NCBI GenBank assembly: GCA_951394405.1
Contig: OX596342.1
Span: 1,612,001-1,676,000 of the forward strand
Length of the DNA: 64,000 bases
From: Coprinellus micaceus
Lineage: Eukaryota > Basidiomycota > Agaricomycetes > Agaricales > Psathyrellaceae
Reading direction: 5' to 3'
How positions within the stretch are numbered: position 1 is the stretch's first letter; each line of letters begins with the position of its first letter. This document shows positions 10,804 to 21,930 of this stretch, piece after piece. The position numbers and the translations under genes are program-made. Under the pieces are notes generated by a model. That model was not told the DNA's origin and made no database searches. It was given only the letters and a program-made list of their open reading frames with translations.

Positions 10804-11133
10804 AGGACCCCCGAAAACTGGCGAGGAACCTTGATCTGGCCGCCAAAATGGTGTCCGGTCCAGAATGGGGGGTTGATGTCCGGTCCACACCCAACTTCAG
10901 GGTCAACGCACCCAAATTTCAGTCCGGTCCGCCAAAATATTGGATTTTTCTCTTAATTTCCCCCATTTTTTCTCCCCGGCGACCACCAACTCCACCTCAG
11001 ATGTCCGGTCTGGCACCTAGGTCCACCGCCAAAGTGCCCAATTTTTGTCCGGTCAGGACCTAAGTCGCGCGGCCTACGGCCGCTTTTATGTCCGGTTCAG
11101 GATCTGGGCTCTCCCCCAGTTTTCGGGGGTCCT
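10804..11133. mobile_element. 330-base MITE with 18-base terminal inverted repeats and 8-base target duplication
   Basis: Terminal inverted repeats AGGACCCCCGAAAACTGG (10804-10821) and the exact complement (11116-11133). Immediately outside, ATTTCGGG is present on both sides (10796-10803 and 11134-11141), a perfect 8-base target-site duplication. The interior is non-coding and holds six copies of GTCCGGT, all in the same direction (10853, 10878, 10922, 11003, 11047, 11090). Such internal repeats are often transposase binding sites. The 8-base duplication points to hAT-like (or P-like) mobilisation. The ends differ from those of the element at 9080-9792, so this is a separate family. Confidence 0.88.
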
Positions 11134-11316
11134 ATTTCGGGTGCACCGGCGCTACTTGGGCGTCTAGTTACCGAAGGATGGGCCCGACGATCTTGGGACG
11201 ATCAACCCTCACCCCGGGAGTGATACATCCATTTGAAGCGGTCCCAGACAAGCGATCCCTAGGGTAGCTGGGGATTGTCCCATAAAATGCCTGAGAGGCA
11301 AGAGAAAAGGTGATGA

Positions 11317-11538
11317 TGTCGGAAAGTTCCGTAAACCGAATCAACGCCTTTCAACGCGACGTCCGGTTAATCTGAGTTAAACTGAAGGCATCGGCGTTGA
11401 CAAGGCCGTCGAAGCCACCGTTAACGACCGTTCAAAGGGGTGGTTTGGGCCATTCCGGGCTCTCAACGCCCTTGAACGCTCGGTCAACGGCCTCCCAACG
11501 GAACTGCCGTTTAAACGGCTTCTCGGAAATTTCCGACA
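11317..11538 (-). mobile_element. 222-base inverted-repeat element (copy 2), intact
   Basis: Starts TGTCGGAAAGTTCCG and ends CGGAAATTTCCGACA. It is the uninterrupted sister of the split element at 8937-9879, in opposite orientation; alignment by eye is nearly identical along the whole 222 bases. It contains the same palindromes GCCGTTTAAACGGC and TCGGAAATTTCCGA. It lies 61 bases downstream of the stop codon of MYND paralogue 2, so it probably sits in that gene's 3' flank. Confidence 0.85.
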
Positions 11539-11599
11539 GATCCATTGTCCATACTACCAGGTTAAAGATCGGGGGATAACTAGGGAAGGCGCACTGGTG

Positions 11600-13070
11600 T
11601 CAAAATAAAGTATATAGAGCTGCAGTGAGCAACGCGACACCGGAGAGGAACAAGGCATTCCTGTTCCTATTAGTATTGGAGTCGGTTGGCTGAGTTGACA
11701 GAATCCGCTGAATTGGTTGAGTTGGTTGAGTTGACTGAGTGGGGTGGGTTGGGCGATACGGCTGAAGTGGCTGAGGAATTGGTAACGTAGGTGGGTCAAC
11801 ACATAGCCCAGAGTAGGGCGCGGGATATATGTCCGGGGGTATATCCAGCGGATAGGGATTTTTGAGGAGATCTCGATGTCGTTTCTTCAGTTTGATCTTG
11901 GTAAAGTTCCCAAGATACTCGAACAGCTTCCCTTTGACGCACGCATCGTGCAGTGCGAGACAGTCGTGCTGCGGCGATTTGAAGTAGTCTTGGTAAATTT
12001 CCAGGAGGATCCCAAAATCCGCCACGGTTCGGCAATTCATGAAACCGAAGTCGCAACGAAGGGCTGGTATCATTTGGAAGTCAGGGGTAGGAGACTCAGT
12101 TTGTAACTGGACAAACTGCTTCAGTCTCCAAGCCGACTTAATTATTCCCGTTCCCGTCCCACTCAGCACATCCCTGAACTGCTCCTCATGACCAAAGTGG
12201 TGGCCCAGCCCCTTCTGCTCGATCAGTAGGGCGAGGGTGGAGCTTTGGGTGGCGGCATAGAACTCGTCGAATGTGGTTTGGGAGATGAGGGTGCAGTATA
12301 ACTGCCCGAGCCCCAGTTCGGTATACTGATCTCCAAGGCAGAATCCGAATAAAACCCATTCGTCTTGCATGGGGTGAGGGCGGATCTGGTTGAGGGTCAT
12401 TCCACACAGGAGAAAGCAGTACCGCTTCAGCGATGGCCACTTTTCGATCTCCTGTTGAATATGGGCAAAAGATCGCATCCCAGTATCCCCCGTCACGTAT
12501 GCCCAACCCTCTTGCGCAATATTGTTTGCAATATCCCCTGCCGAAGTCGGCGTTGGCTGAGAGTTATCGAAGACAGGTTCGTTCTGGAGGAGCCATTGAT
12601 AATATCCCCCGCGGTTGCCTTCAGGTATGGCTTCATACGATTTCTTTATCTCTGCAGCAAGGGTGCCTTTCCGTCGCCACTGGTCGAGGGTCTTTGCACG
12701 ATGGCGGCCGGCCTTAATCATATCGACATAGACGCCCAATAGGCAGCTGAGACCGTTAATGGGCCCGGTGCTGTATTGGGCTCGGTCAAAGCCCCATTCT
12801 TGAAGCGTCGCCTGGTTGGTTGGGATGAGGTCCCGGTAGACCGCCCTGGCAAGGTGGTGATAGGATTTGATTGGCTCATGGGTCACGCAGTCGAAGATGT
12901 GTGTTTCCCATGAGCGCTCCTGACACTCCCTGCCGCAGTAGTGTCTCGCCTTGCAACCCGTGCAAGTGTATCTAGCCACCTCTTCGTAGCAGAAATTGCA
13001 GAGACGAGGCTCGGCACTTGCTTGAGGCTGGTTGGAGCTAGTGGGGGCGCTTGGGGCCCGTGCGCGGCCC
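11600..13070 (-). CDS. MYND-type zinc finger protein with hydrophobic C-terminal tail (paralogue 2)
   Basis: Long open frame of about 490 residues. The MYND finger begins LCNFCYEEVARYTCTGC and continues HYCGRECQERSWETHIFDC. The first Cys pair lies upstream of the first in-frame ATG (12979), so the true start is in a short upstream exon or further up; the 5' end given here is approximate. The middle matches paralogue 3 throughout (for example KTLDQWRRKG, GYYQWLLQNE, FGFMNC, LFEYLGNFTK). The C-terminus adds a PTHPTQSTQPTQPIQ repeat and ends ALFLSGVALLTAALYTLF, a predicted tail anchor preceded by basic residues. It may therefore sit on a membrane with the finger in the cytosol; this is inference. 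Confidence 0.75.
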
Positions 13071-13676
13071 CTTCTTTTCTTGCCAATACTATGTGTCTAG
13101 GGCTCATTAGTGCCTTCAAAACGTTCGGCGTAGGCGTTACCAAGGTACCTGTGCTATGTCTCTCAGCCTAAGGGCCCGCTGTCCTCTGAAGAGTTGGTGA
13201 GGCAGTAGGTCGTTTGACAGCAAGACTCGGATGTAACTTCATGCAGGAGATGAACCAACCCTGCGAAAGTGCCGGTGCCCACAAAGAACTCCGAGCAGAA
13301 CGTACATACCACTACAGATCTCGATGACTACTACGAAATGCCCGAGTGGCTGTACGCAGCCTGAAAGCGGGAAAGGGTAATAAACGGCGGGTGGAAATGA
13401 TCCAGAGACGGAAAAGACAGGGACCAAACCGACTAATATACACAGCAACGCTTGATTCAGACCCGACAACAAAAGGTACAACGAGGGAAATAACAGGGCC
13501 GACACAAGTACAGCGCTTTTGAGCTAGGAGAGATACATAATCATACTTGGATTGGAGACAGGGATATAGAAGTAGTGGGAGCCTGTCAGTGGCCATTGGA
13601 GAAAGTGTTACGTCAAAGACGAGAAAGCAATCATTGGGGGTTTGCACGTAGTATTCGAAGGGTACTCGGTTTTGGA
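13071..13676. other. Intergenic between MYND paralogues
   Basis: Nothing recognisable on either strand beyond the probable 5' end of paralogue 2 and the 3' flank of paralogue 3. Confidence 0.4.
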
Positions 13677-14927
13677 TCAGAAACCCGGGTCGGGGAGGGG
13701 ATAAAGGTTTCTGAGAAGCCTGCGGTGTTGCTCCTTGAGAGGAGCCTTGGAGAACTTGCCAAGGTACTCAAAGAGCTGACCCTTAATACAGGCGTTGTGG
13801 AGATGAATACAGTTGTTCTCGTCGGATTGGAAATACTCTTGGTATAGACTGATGAGAGTGGTGAGATCCTTGGGGTCGGTGCAGTTCATGAAACCATAGA
13901 CCACGCGTACAGAGTTGATGACCCCGACATCTGCTTTGGGGTTATCTGCCTTGGCCTGTATGAACTGCTTGAGGTTCCACGACGACTTGAATGCGCCCCT
14001 CCCTGACCCGCTCATCACATCCTCGAACTGCTCGGATAGATGTTTGTAGTCGGGACCGGACGTTAGTCCTTTCTTCCTGAATAGGGCTACCATCCCGCAC
14101 GTCTCGTAAGCGTCCAGAATCTCTTGGAACGATGCGGAAGTAACCAGCTTCTGGTAAAGCCTACCCGCGCATAGCTCGGAGTATTGTCCCCCAATGCAGA
14201 ACCCAAAATTCAACCACAAAGATTGGATTGGGCTGGGATGGCACTTGTTGATGAGCATACCGCACAATGTGACGCATTCCCCCTTTTTAGGCGGCATTGA
14301 GGCGACAAACTGTCGGATGGGAGAGACCGGCGCAAGCTGGGTTTCGCCGGCAAACTTACAACCGTCCCAGAGAGTGCGATTCGCCATATCCTCTGGGGAA
14401 TTTGGTAGCGGCAGGGAGCGATCCAGGATGAACTTGTTTTTCAGGAGCCAAGGATAGTAGCCGCCACGAGAACCCTCTGGAATGGTCCCATAAGCCTGCT
14501 TTACCTCCTCGAGGAGGGCCCCTTTCTTTCTCCATTGGTCAAGGGTCTTCGCTGGGATGTCCAGATATCGAAGTAAACCGGTGTAGAGACCAAATAGCAT
14601 TAAGGGACCGTCTTGTCCTTCACAGGAGTTGGCACGGTCGAAACCCCAGTCGTCTAGGGTTTGCTGATCGGTGGGCAAAAGGTCTCTGGACACGGCTCGA
14701 GCAAGGTGGTGGAAGGACTTTATCGTCTTCTTTGCATCACAGTCGAAGATGTGGGTTTCCCAGGATCTTTCTTGGCACGCCTTGCTGCAGTAGCGCTTTC
14801 CCCTGCATCCAGTGCAAGTGAACTTGCCAGGATGATCGTAGCAGTATTCACAGATAGGGGGCTCGTACAAGGAAGGTGTTGACGAGGCCATCGATTCGCT
14901 GGCTGCGTTGGTCTCTTGTTGCGCCAA
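13677..14927 (-). CDS. MYND-type zinc finger protein (paralogue 3)
   Basis: Single exon, 416 residues, complete. The start MAQQETNAASES is followed by the MYND finger ICEYCYDHPGKFTCTGC ... RYCSKACQERSWETHIFDC with all eight ligands. The central and C-terminal parts match paralogue 2 (GFDRA, KTLDQWRKKGALLEEVK, SGSGRGAFKSSWNLKQF, FGFMNCTDP, LFEYLGKFSKAPLK). It ends LYPLPDPGF, without the hydrophobic tail of paralogue 2. The long C-terminal region is a family-specific domain of unknown role, seen only in these paralogues here. A TATATA box lies about 80 bases upstream on the minus strand (near 15004-15010). Confidence 0.88.
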   Translation of the reverse strand: MAQQETNAASESMASSTPSLYEPPICEYCYDHPGKFTCTGCRGKRYCSKACQERSWETHIFDCDAKKTIKSFHHLARAVSRDLLPTDQQTLDDWGFDRANSCEGQDGPLMLFGLYTGLLRYLDIPAKTLDQWRKKGALLEEVKQAYGTIPEGSRGGYYPWLLKNKFILDRSLPLPNSPEDMANRTLWDGCKFAGETQLAPVSPIRQFVASMPPKKGECVTLCGMLINKCHPSPIQSLWLNFGFCIGGQYSELCAGRLYQKLVTSASFQEILDAYETCGMVALFRKKGLTSGPDYKHLSEQFEDVMSGSGRGAFKSSWNLKQFIQAKADNPKADVGVINSVRVVYGFMNCTDPKDLTTLISLYQEYFQSDENNCIHLHNACIKGQLFEYLGKFSKAPLKEQHRRLLRNLYPLPDPGF

Positions 14928-15553
14928 TTACCTTCAATCTGAGCGAATAATATCGTTAGATCGCACGTATGTCGCTCAGAGCAGTTACGCACCAGTGCTA
15001 GCGTGTATATAGGACGATTGAACCAAGGCACGCCGCAGTGGTTGAAGATCGATGGCAGTGAAAGGCAGAGATAGAAGCCATCAGGACTCTGCTATAAACG
15101 CTTATGAACGGTGATTAATTGATTCTTGATCCAGGGCTCCTACTGTCACCGCCTCACATGATGGGTGGCGAGACCAGGCCGTGTCACGACTGGTGTCAGG
15201 GTCGAAGCACTGGGCGAGCCACTGAAAGGTGGAACGCGGCGAATAATGATAAGAGAGGCGGTGAAAAGAGAGAAGAGGAAAGACGAAGGACAGAGAGGAC
15301 GAATCTGGAGTTGTAGCTACAGGGAGTCCGATATATATGTGTGTAGGGATAGCTGACGGGAGGCGTACATAGGTGAGGCGAACGGAGGGTGACTGATGGG
15401 AGGCGGACATATGGGAGGCTGGGAGGAAATCGTAACAACTGGCTTGGGATGGCAGTGTTAGCGCTCAAGCTCGCCCACCAATAATATCCATAAAGTTATC
15501 GAAGAGGTAAATGAGAAGCTCAAGGCAGGACATAAATCGTAACGTGCCAAAAA
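14928..15553. other. Intergenic region
   Basis: Contains the TATATA box of MYND paralogue 3 near 15004-15010 and a purine-rich, loosely repetitive stretch (15359-15425) with repeated GGGAGGCG-ACATA units. No gene seen. Confidence 0.4.
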
Positions 15554-17471
15554 TCAGACCATAATCTCGTTTGGGTAACTTTCACCTCGAGATATCATCA
15601 CCTGGACACTCGTCGGACGTCTGCTTCTCTCCTTGCATTCGAACGCTGATCCATACTGGTTCCACCAATCCTCCACCTTCTCTGCGGCGTCGTAGTTCAC
15701 AAGGCGTAGCTCGTCGCCCCACACCATTTTGAACGTTTCCTCGTCTAGTGCACTTGGGTCTTCGTATGCGAGTGCGCTTCGCATAATGCTATCGCGCAGG
15801 GTCATCAACTCCCCTCGTGGCGCAAATATCCTGGCTTGGGTGTGGTACTCGTAGGTAAGGGCCATGGAAATTCGGGGTTGTCGTATCTCCTCGTACGCGC
15901 CGAGCATCCGGGAAATCTGGTCCCTCCTTTTAATGCGTGAGAATAGTAGACCCAGCGTTTGAGCGTCCTCGATGGCGAGGGCGACGCTGTGGTGGCTGAT
16001 TGGCTAAATAGATGCAGTCAATTAAGGTGGAGCATCCTCCGAATCCACGAGGATACCCACTGGCATGGGGTGACCCGCTTCGCCAACAAGAACGTAATTT
16101 CCGTCGTCCGACACGAGTGAATCGACTGGTGGTCTCGCCCGGAAGATCTTTCCGTACACGTTCCTCGCAAGTTTCAGCAGCTTTGCAATTCTGGGTAGAA
16201 GATGAGCTCCTTTTAGGGCGGGAGAAGTCAGACACCGACCGTGGTTCAAAATTCAAAATTTCTAGGCCTAGTTCTCCAATGGTTCTAGGCCGCCATTCCT
16301 CTTCGTCTTCCAGACGTAGGGCAACCGTCTTTTGCACAATGGATATGGTCAAGTCGCTGTTATTCACCTAAGGCCGTATCGCGTTAGTTTGAATTACCTA
16401 TGGATACAGAGAGATCAGGGCCTACTCCCAAAACATTTCCGTTGACGAGGTGCTCGTCCCCGAACCATATTTGCCACTGTGACGACCACGTCAACGATAC
16501 GGGGTTGAGACGGCTATGGCGGAGCACCTACGGCTGATGGCTCTGCTAGCGAAGCCAATTCCTCATCCAGGCGGATGACGTCAAGTGGTACTTCGAAAGT
16601 GACGAATAGGCTCTTCTCGACCCCTGCCACATACTCAGTCCTTCCCATGGCCAGCGATCTTACGCTGCTGTTGTATCCATCTGCTATGACAACTACATCC
16701 CCCTGTAACGCACCCCCTCCCCTCAATGTGACTTTCGTGGAGTCTGGTGCAACTTCAACTACTTCGGAGTTGAACAGGAACCTTACCCCCAAGGCCAGGG
16801 CGGCCTCATAGAGCATTGAATGAAAGTCGCCGTGCTGAAAATAAAAAGGCTCAATGTAGTAAGTGTGGGAGCAGCTGTGCATGTGAGGAAACGCACTCGA
16901 AGGAAGACAAGGTCCGCGAGGAAGTTGTCAAGTATGGCTTCAGTAAATGCAACACATCCGATATAATCCCCGTTACAACCTACAGCACGGGTTTCTCAGT
17001 CGCGTATTGACACACTTGTAATGTGCAATTCACCGTTCTGCATCCGATAAAGGGCGCATCTGTGTGATACCTCCTTCAGAGAAGGCCCGAGACCCCAGTC
17101 CTGCAACGCCTTGGTCATGTTTGGGGGGGAACTGTGATCCAGTCATGTTGATGATCAGAGTGTTTTGCGATTTGAATAGGCGTACCGAATCCCGCCTTGA
17201 CTCTAGACGAAAGCCCTCGTAAATTCGATGCCCCATCCAAATGTAACGGAGGACATACCCTGGATCGACCATTGCTTCTTTCAACCACAGTAACGTTGTG
17301 TCCTGCCCGTCGGAGCGCGTAAGCGGTAGCGAGACCTAATGCAGTTTCGAGCGCTTAATATGCAAGCCGAGCCTATGAAAGGTTGATGGTGGCACCTGCT
17401 ATGCTCCCTCCGATCACAATGAAGTGAAGGCCGACTCTTGCCTGGCCGATTTGCACTGGCTGATCGAACAT
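15554..17471 (-). CDS. FAD-dependent monooxygenase (salicylate-hydroxylase-like)
   Basis: Class A flavoprotein hydroxylase of the PHBH fold, expected to hydroxylate an aromatic or polyketide-like substrate using NAD(P)H. Multi-exon. The N-terminal Rossmann motif HFIVIGGSIAG joins after a splice to GLATAYALRRAGHNVTVVE. A second exon gives PPNMTKALQDWGLGPSL, then the FAD-pyrophosphate motif DGYNSSVR. The late FAD motif reads LVGEAGHPMP, where the usual GD is GE. After HHSVALAIEDAQTLGLLF the C-terminus runs to YPNEIMV. ATG 17471 (MFDQPVQ) was preferred because it places the glycine motif near the N-terminus; an in-frame ATG at 17573 also exists. The MCT transporter lies upstream on the same strand. 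Confidence 0.8.
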
Positions 17472-18456
17472 GAAAGGAACGGCTGAAACGGTGTTGACTT
17501 CGGGAGGGGGGGAGGTGAGGGGACCTTGGAGGAGTGAGGTAAAGAAGAGAGAATACGAAACCCTAGACTTCACATATAAGTAGCTTATTGTCAGTGTATT
17601 GACACGGGAATCAGGTTAATCAAGTTTCACGTTCGATATGTCCGACTGACGTCGTCCCCACGTGTGGCTTCACAGGAGGGTTCACGCCATAGTGCATGGC
17701 TCGCAACCTAAAAAGGTCAGGGTGTTGCGAAGATATTCCGCCCGTAGGAGGTAGGTCCGCCGGAGTAGGGCGTACGATAGAAAGGCACTTCCGATGTAAG
17801 GTGAAGCGGAAACCCACATGCAGCTGCGGTGGAATGGGTGAGGAGGTCAAATTTGTCGCCTGTTGGGTCTTAGCCGACGTATATGTTACTCCCAACTCGT
17901 TCAGTAAGTCACCTCAGGTCAGTATCACGTACCAGGGTAGGATTCCATCAAGTTGGAAGCATCGAAGAGCAAATTGGTGGGAACGAAGAAGGTACTGGCG
18001 TGGATGAGAGTAGGCCGACCTTTCTGATGACCAAAGACGAGGGACATAGGGCGGCGTTTCCGATAAGACCTCCGCACCTGTCCAAGCACCCTCCAATTCG
18101 ACCACATGCGCTCATCAACATAGAGGAGGGCTGCAGAGCGGGTAAGCCTGAGGGGCTGGGGGCGTCAGGATAATTGGCGTGGACGGGTGGGCATAGGAGG
18201 TCGCTTACCGGGTCAACACGATTGGAGGAAGCTGCATTAGGCCAACTATGACTGCCTCGGTGTATCAAGAGTTGAGATGGATCATACTACATACCTGGCC
18301 GGGATGCCTGATATAACCAAAAGCGCCGTGGGTTCCATGATCTACGTCCACGCCGTTGATAGCAGATGGCGTAAGTACGTTCTAACCTTGGACTCTACCG
18401 TACTGTACATTGTGCAGGATTCTCTGTAGTTCTTATACTGCTGGTTATTTCGCGAT
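17472..18456. other. Intergenic between monooxygenase and transporter, with possible decayed coding remnants
   Basis: About 1 kb. Several open stretches on the minus strand do not form one frame and resemble no family I recognise. They might be remnants of a gene, but I cannot support a call. Confidence 0.35.
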
Positions 18457-20528
18457 TCAGACAGTCTTCTTGCCCCGTCGAGCCACAGCCAACTTCCATA
18501 CGAGCAGATGGCATGCTGCACCACCGAACACGACAAACTAAGTTGGAAATCAGCGCCGTTTCGACCAGCGGACGAAGGCGCTGAGCAAGATTGACACTCA
18601 CTGCGGCAAACATAAGTGGGCGTTGCCAATGCCGTTCTGGCGTGAGTAGTGCACCCGCAACCGGATTACCTGTCAGCAAGGCAAAGGCAAGGACGAAGGA
18701 TGTGACCCCGATTCGAGTGCTTGAAATGGCCCATGTAATCATTCAGGACTCAGGCAGAATTAGGGCAGAAGCGACTCACCCCAGGTCCGATAGATCTGAA
18801 GTTGTGATGAACGAGCCGACAGCTGGGGCTGTAAGCGACACGGCTGAATTGGTATTGCTTAGCGAGCGGCCAATTCTGGCTTGAATCGGGGACTATACCT
18901 CCACCAGAGAAGAAGCCATAGAATACGGCGAACGCGGCGACGCCCGCAACGCTGGTGGCGCCAAACATAGCGAATATCAACGCCGCGGAAAACACGGATG
19001 AGATGATGAGGACTATTTCCAGAATGAGCAACTAGGGGAGATAGCACAGAACTAAGCTTATAACGCACCGTTCAAAGGCCCATAATAGTCCGCGACAACA
19101 TTGGGAATCGTACGACCAAACAGCGATCCTGCATTCATGATGGTGATCTGTAGAAGTTTGAGCGTTATCCAAGGTGGCCAGAACCAGGACACACCGCATA
19201 TTTGGAGAACTCTGGGTGGACGCCGTGTACCACGGCGTATAGCTGCAGATAGAAGACTTGTCGAATGTGAGCCGGTTGGCCTCACCCTATAGAATGTCCA
19301 GTCGGGAACGTACATGGGACGAACACACCCCAGAAGACCTAAAAGCACCTTCAGCTCGAGATTCGCTTCAGTCATGTCATTGCAATGAGGGCGTACCAGG
19401 AAAGTGCCGAGTACAAAAACGAGAAAGGGAACATCCGTAAGCACCTTGCGCAGTGAGCCTTGACCCGTCTTCTTATTTGGTGGTAGGCGAGGGTGCAAGA
19501 TAAAGTTTGCAATGACCAATAGACCGAGGTCGATGAAACCCACGGCTCTGGAAACTCGGGTCAATATGCTGCGGTTCCCATCGAGGGATGGGTGTAGACA
19601 TGAAGGGGACCTAACCTGACACCCCACTCATATCCGGATGGGCTTGAGAAGACGTTGTTGAGAAGTACGGGATAGAGACACCCTCCAATGCTACCGCCTA
19701 TAGATGCGATGTAGGATCAGCGCTCGGCTCCCTCGGTGGCCCAGCTTACAGACCTGAAACCACGGCGCCCATAGCGAGAGATCTTCGTCTTCGAAAATAG
19801 TGGGATGTGATGGTCAGGGCGGGCAAAAACATTAGCCCCATTCCTAGCCCCATTCCTACTCCTTGAGCGAGAAACGTTTGGTAGTAGTGATGGGGTTTGA
19901 CCAGAGAAAGCATGAAGATTCTACGTTTTGCATTGAGGCAAAGAATGAACCCTTCCGGCGAGAGGCGACTCACGAGAATAGATATATGAGCGTCCCTGCA
20001 ACCGTAGTATGCCGGTAGAAGCCCATCTCCATGAGCTTTCCTGCAGGTAAGCCCACCGCAAACACCAAAAAGACTTGGACAGATCCGATCCAACTGATCT
20101 CTGACGGGGTTTTCTCTGTCAACGAAGAACGCTTTCTGGCGTGTCAGGCTCTAGGCATCCAACTCGAAATGGTGACCGAGACTCACCGTGTAGTAGTCTT
20201 GGTAGACGCCGAAAGATTGGACCACGCCAAAGGTACAAAACGAGATCATTGCCCTATGAAGCACTTCAGCATGTGGGCGTCGCAGCTGGAACGAATCGAA
20301 TTACCCTCCCGCAACTGAAAGCCACCCACTCGCCCCACCCTCTGAGAACTCTCCTGAGAGGGCGGGCGCCTGAGATGGGGCACTGCAGCTGGACTCAAGG
20401 TCTTGTTCTGGTTTCGAGTCGGAAATGGGGCCACCTGGGAACGTCTCCGTGCTCTCGAGAGTCATAGATGCTGCAGACGAAGAGGTTCGATCAGGGTCGT
20501 TTGGGGAGGTCATCGTGGACGGAGACAA
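18457..20528 (-). CDS. MFS transporter, monocarboxylate (MCT) type
   Basis: Twelve-helix membrane transporter of the fungal MCT-like branch of the major facilitator superfamily, likely moving a small carboxylate or related metabolite. Multi-exon. A polar N-terminal tail (MSPSTMTSPNDPDRTSSSAAS...) leads into the first helix, where the usual FGVVQSFGVYQDYYT segment is present. Next comes GVGMGLGMGLMFLPALTITSHYF with RRRRSLAMGAVVSG, the canonical MCT loop. A second half follows (VGFIDLGLLVIANFIL, DVPFLVFVLGTFL, SVAGVAAFAVFYGFFSGG). The last exon gives FVVFGGAACHLLVWKLAVAR and ends GKKTV. It sits upstream of the FAD monooxygenase on the same strand. Confidence 0.82.
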
Positions 20529-21930
20529 GGGAGCGCTAGAAGGAAGCCTCGTGTGTTTTCACTTGAAGGGGGCCGGTCCCATAATGGCCTATCACCTATC
20601 AACATTTCGACGCAGGGTAACGAATTGGAGAGAGTCAATTATAGGGCCTTCCGATCGTGGATCGTTCGAAGCAAGGCCTCCTCATCTTCTTCATGAGCTG
20701 GTGAGAAGATTGAGAAACCCCGAGACAGAGGAAAATTCGTTGACGTGAGAGGCATGGGTTCCAAAACCCAACCTTTGAAAGGTAGAATGCCGGAATACCG
20801 AGTAAGGTTGGCTTCTCACAGAGAGAAGATCGCGGTCGGCCCACGCGGCAGAACCAGGGGAGTCTACGTTGGCCAGGGGTACTTTCAAGTGTTTCTACGC
20901 AACCTGTCTGGGGTGAAAAGTTAGGACATACTGACCAGGATAACCATACAACCGCTGACCTGTCTTGAGCCTCAATTCTCTGGGAACAAGCGTCTCCTCG
21001 TCTCTTGACTGCGGCATGTATAGTCGCAACTGTAATTGCTTCTATTGACATGCAGCGAGGAGATCTAATTTCGCCCGTCGACTAACATTTGGGGACATCG
21101 TGGTTCATGGCAAACCGGTGGGCGTGAGAAATCACGCATTCCTTTGGGTGAACTGGTGCGAACTCAGTAGATCATCTCTTGAATTGAACCACCTCATGTA
21201 TTTCCTCTCCAACCCAAGTGTAAGCAATTTGTAACCCTCTAGCGCCCTGTCATGATTGAATAATTTTTAGGCTGCGCGGGTTCTCTATCTTTCTCCGAAG
21301 ATGGAACGACAAATCTGTGCCCATGGCACGCCCAGTTGCTCCATGGCGAAAGTAAGATGACGCGCCCAGATTTAGCGACGGAGCTCAACATCGACGATTT
21401 TCCCTTTGGAATGATTCCACGTCGAGACCGACACTATGTCAATGTCACCTTTCCGTGGCCTTCGTTCGATGAAGTTCCCAGACTGGAGCTACCCGAACCT
21501 CGCGGGGAGGCTCCCCTTGACACCTTGCCCTCGAGGATAACCCGTTTCACAGACCGGAGCGTGGCGCTATGAGTGGCTTCTAATCTTCTTCTGGGATCAC
21601 CGGTTCCTCGCCCACGAGATTTGGCTATAATGAAACCTTCGGAGCCTGTGTAGATCTCTCTAACTCCTAAAGAAATCCAACTTTCTGTCCAATCTTTCCC
21701 GCTGAGTGTGTCTTTAATTCCATATCTATCCTTAGAAACCTGCTCTAACCTCGCCTTCTCAGCTGCAGGTCTTCTGAGTCTAGGGTTGCCGATGAATCTT
21801 CTCGACCTGGGGTTGAAAATCGAGACTTCGGGATTCAGAAGATTACCGTGATTCCGATTTCAGGTGGGCAAACGCCTATAAATGTGTCGAGACATCCTCG
21901 ACTATTCCTCAGAATTCCTCCACTCTTATC
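20529..21930. other. Divergent intergenic region between transporter and acyl-CoA oxidase-like gene
   Basis: 1.4 kb holding both promoters. A plus-strand frame at 21336-21572 (78 residues, rich in Asp, Pro and Arg) is the only open stretch that could be part of a gene. It has no recognisable domain and no clear splice partners, so I leave it uncalled. Confidence 0.4.

Noticed and set aside
15359..15425. Loose repeat of GGGAGGCG-ACATA units
   Set aside because: Too few and too imperfect units to call a tandem array.
17600..18400. Possible degenerate coding region between the monooxygenase and the transporter
   Set aside because: Pieces in several frames match no family I can recognise, so a pseudogene call would be speculation.
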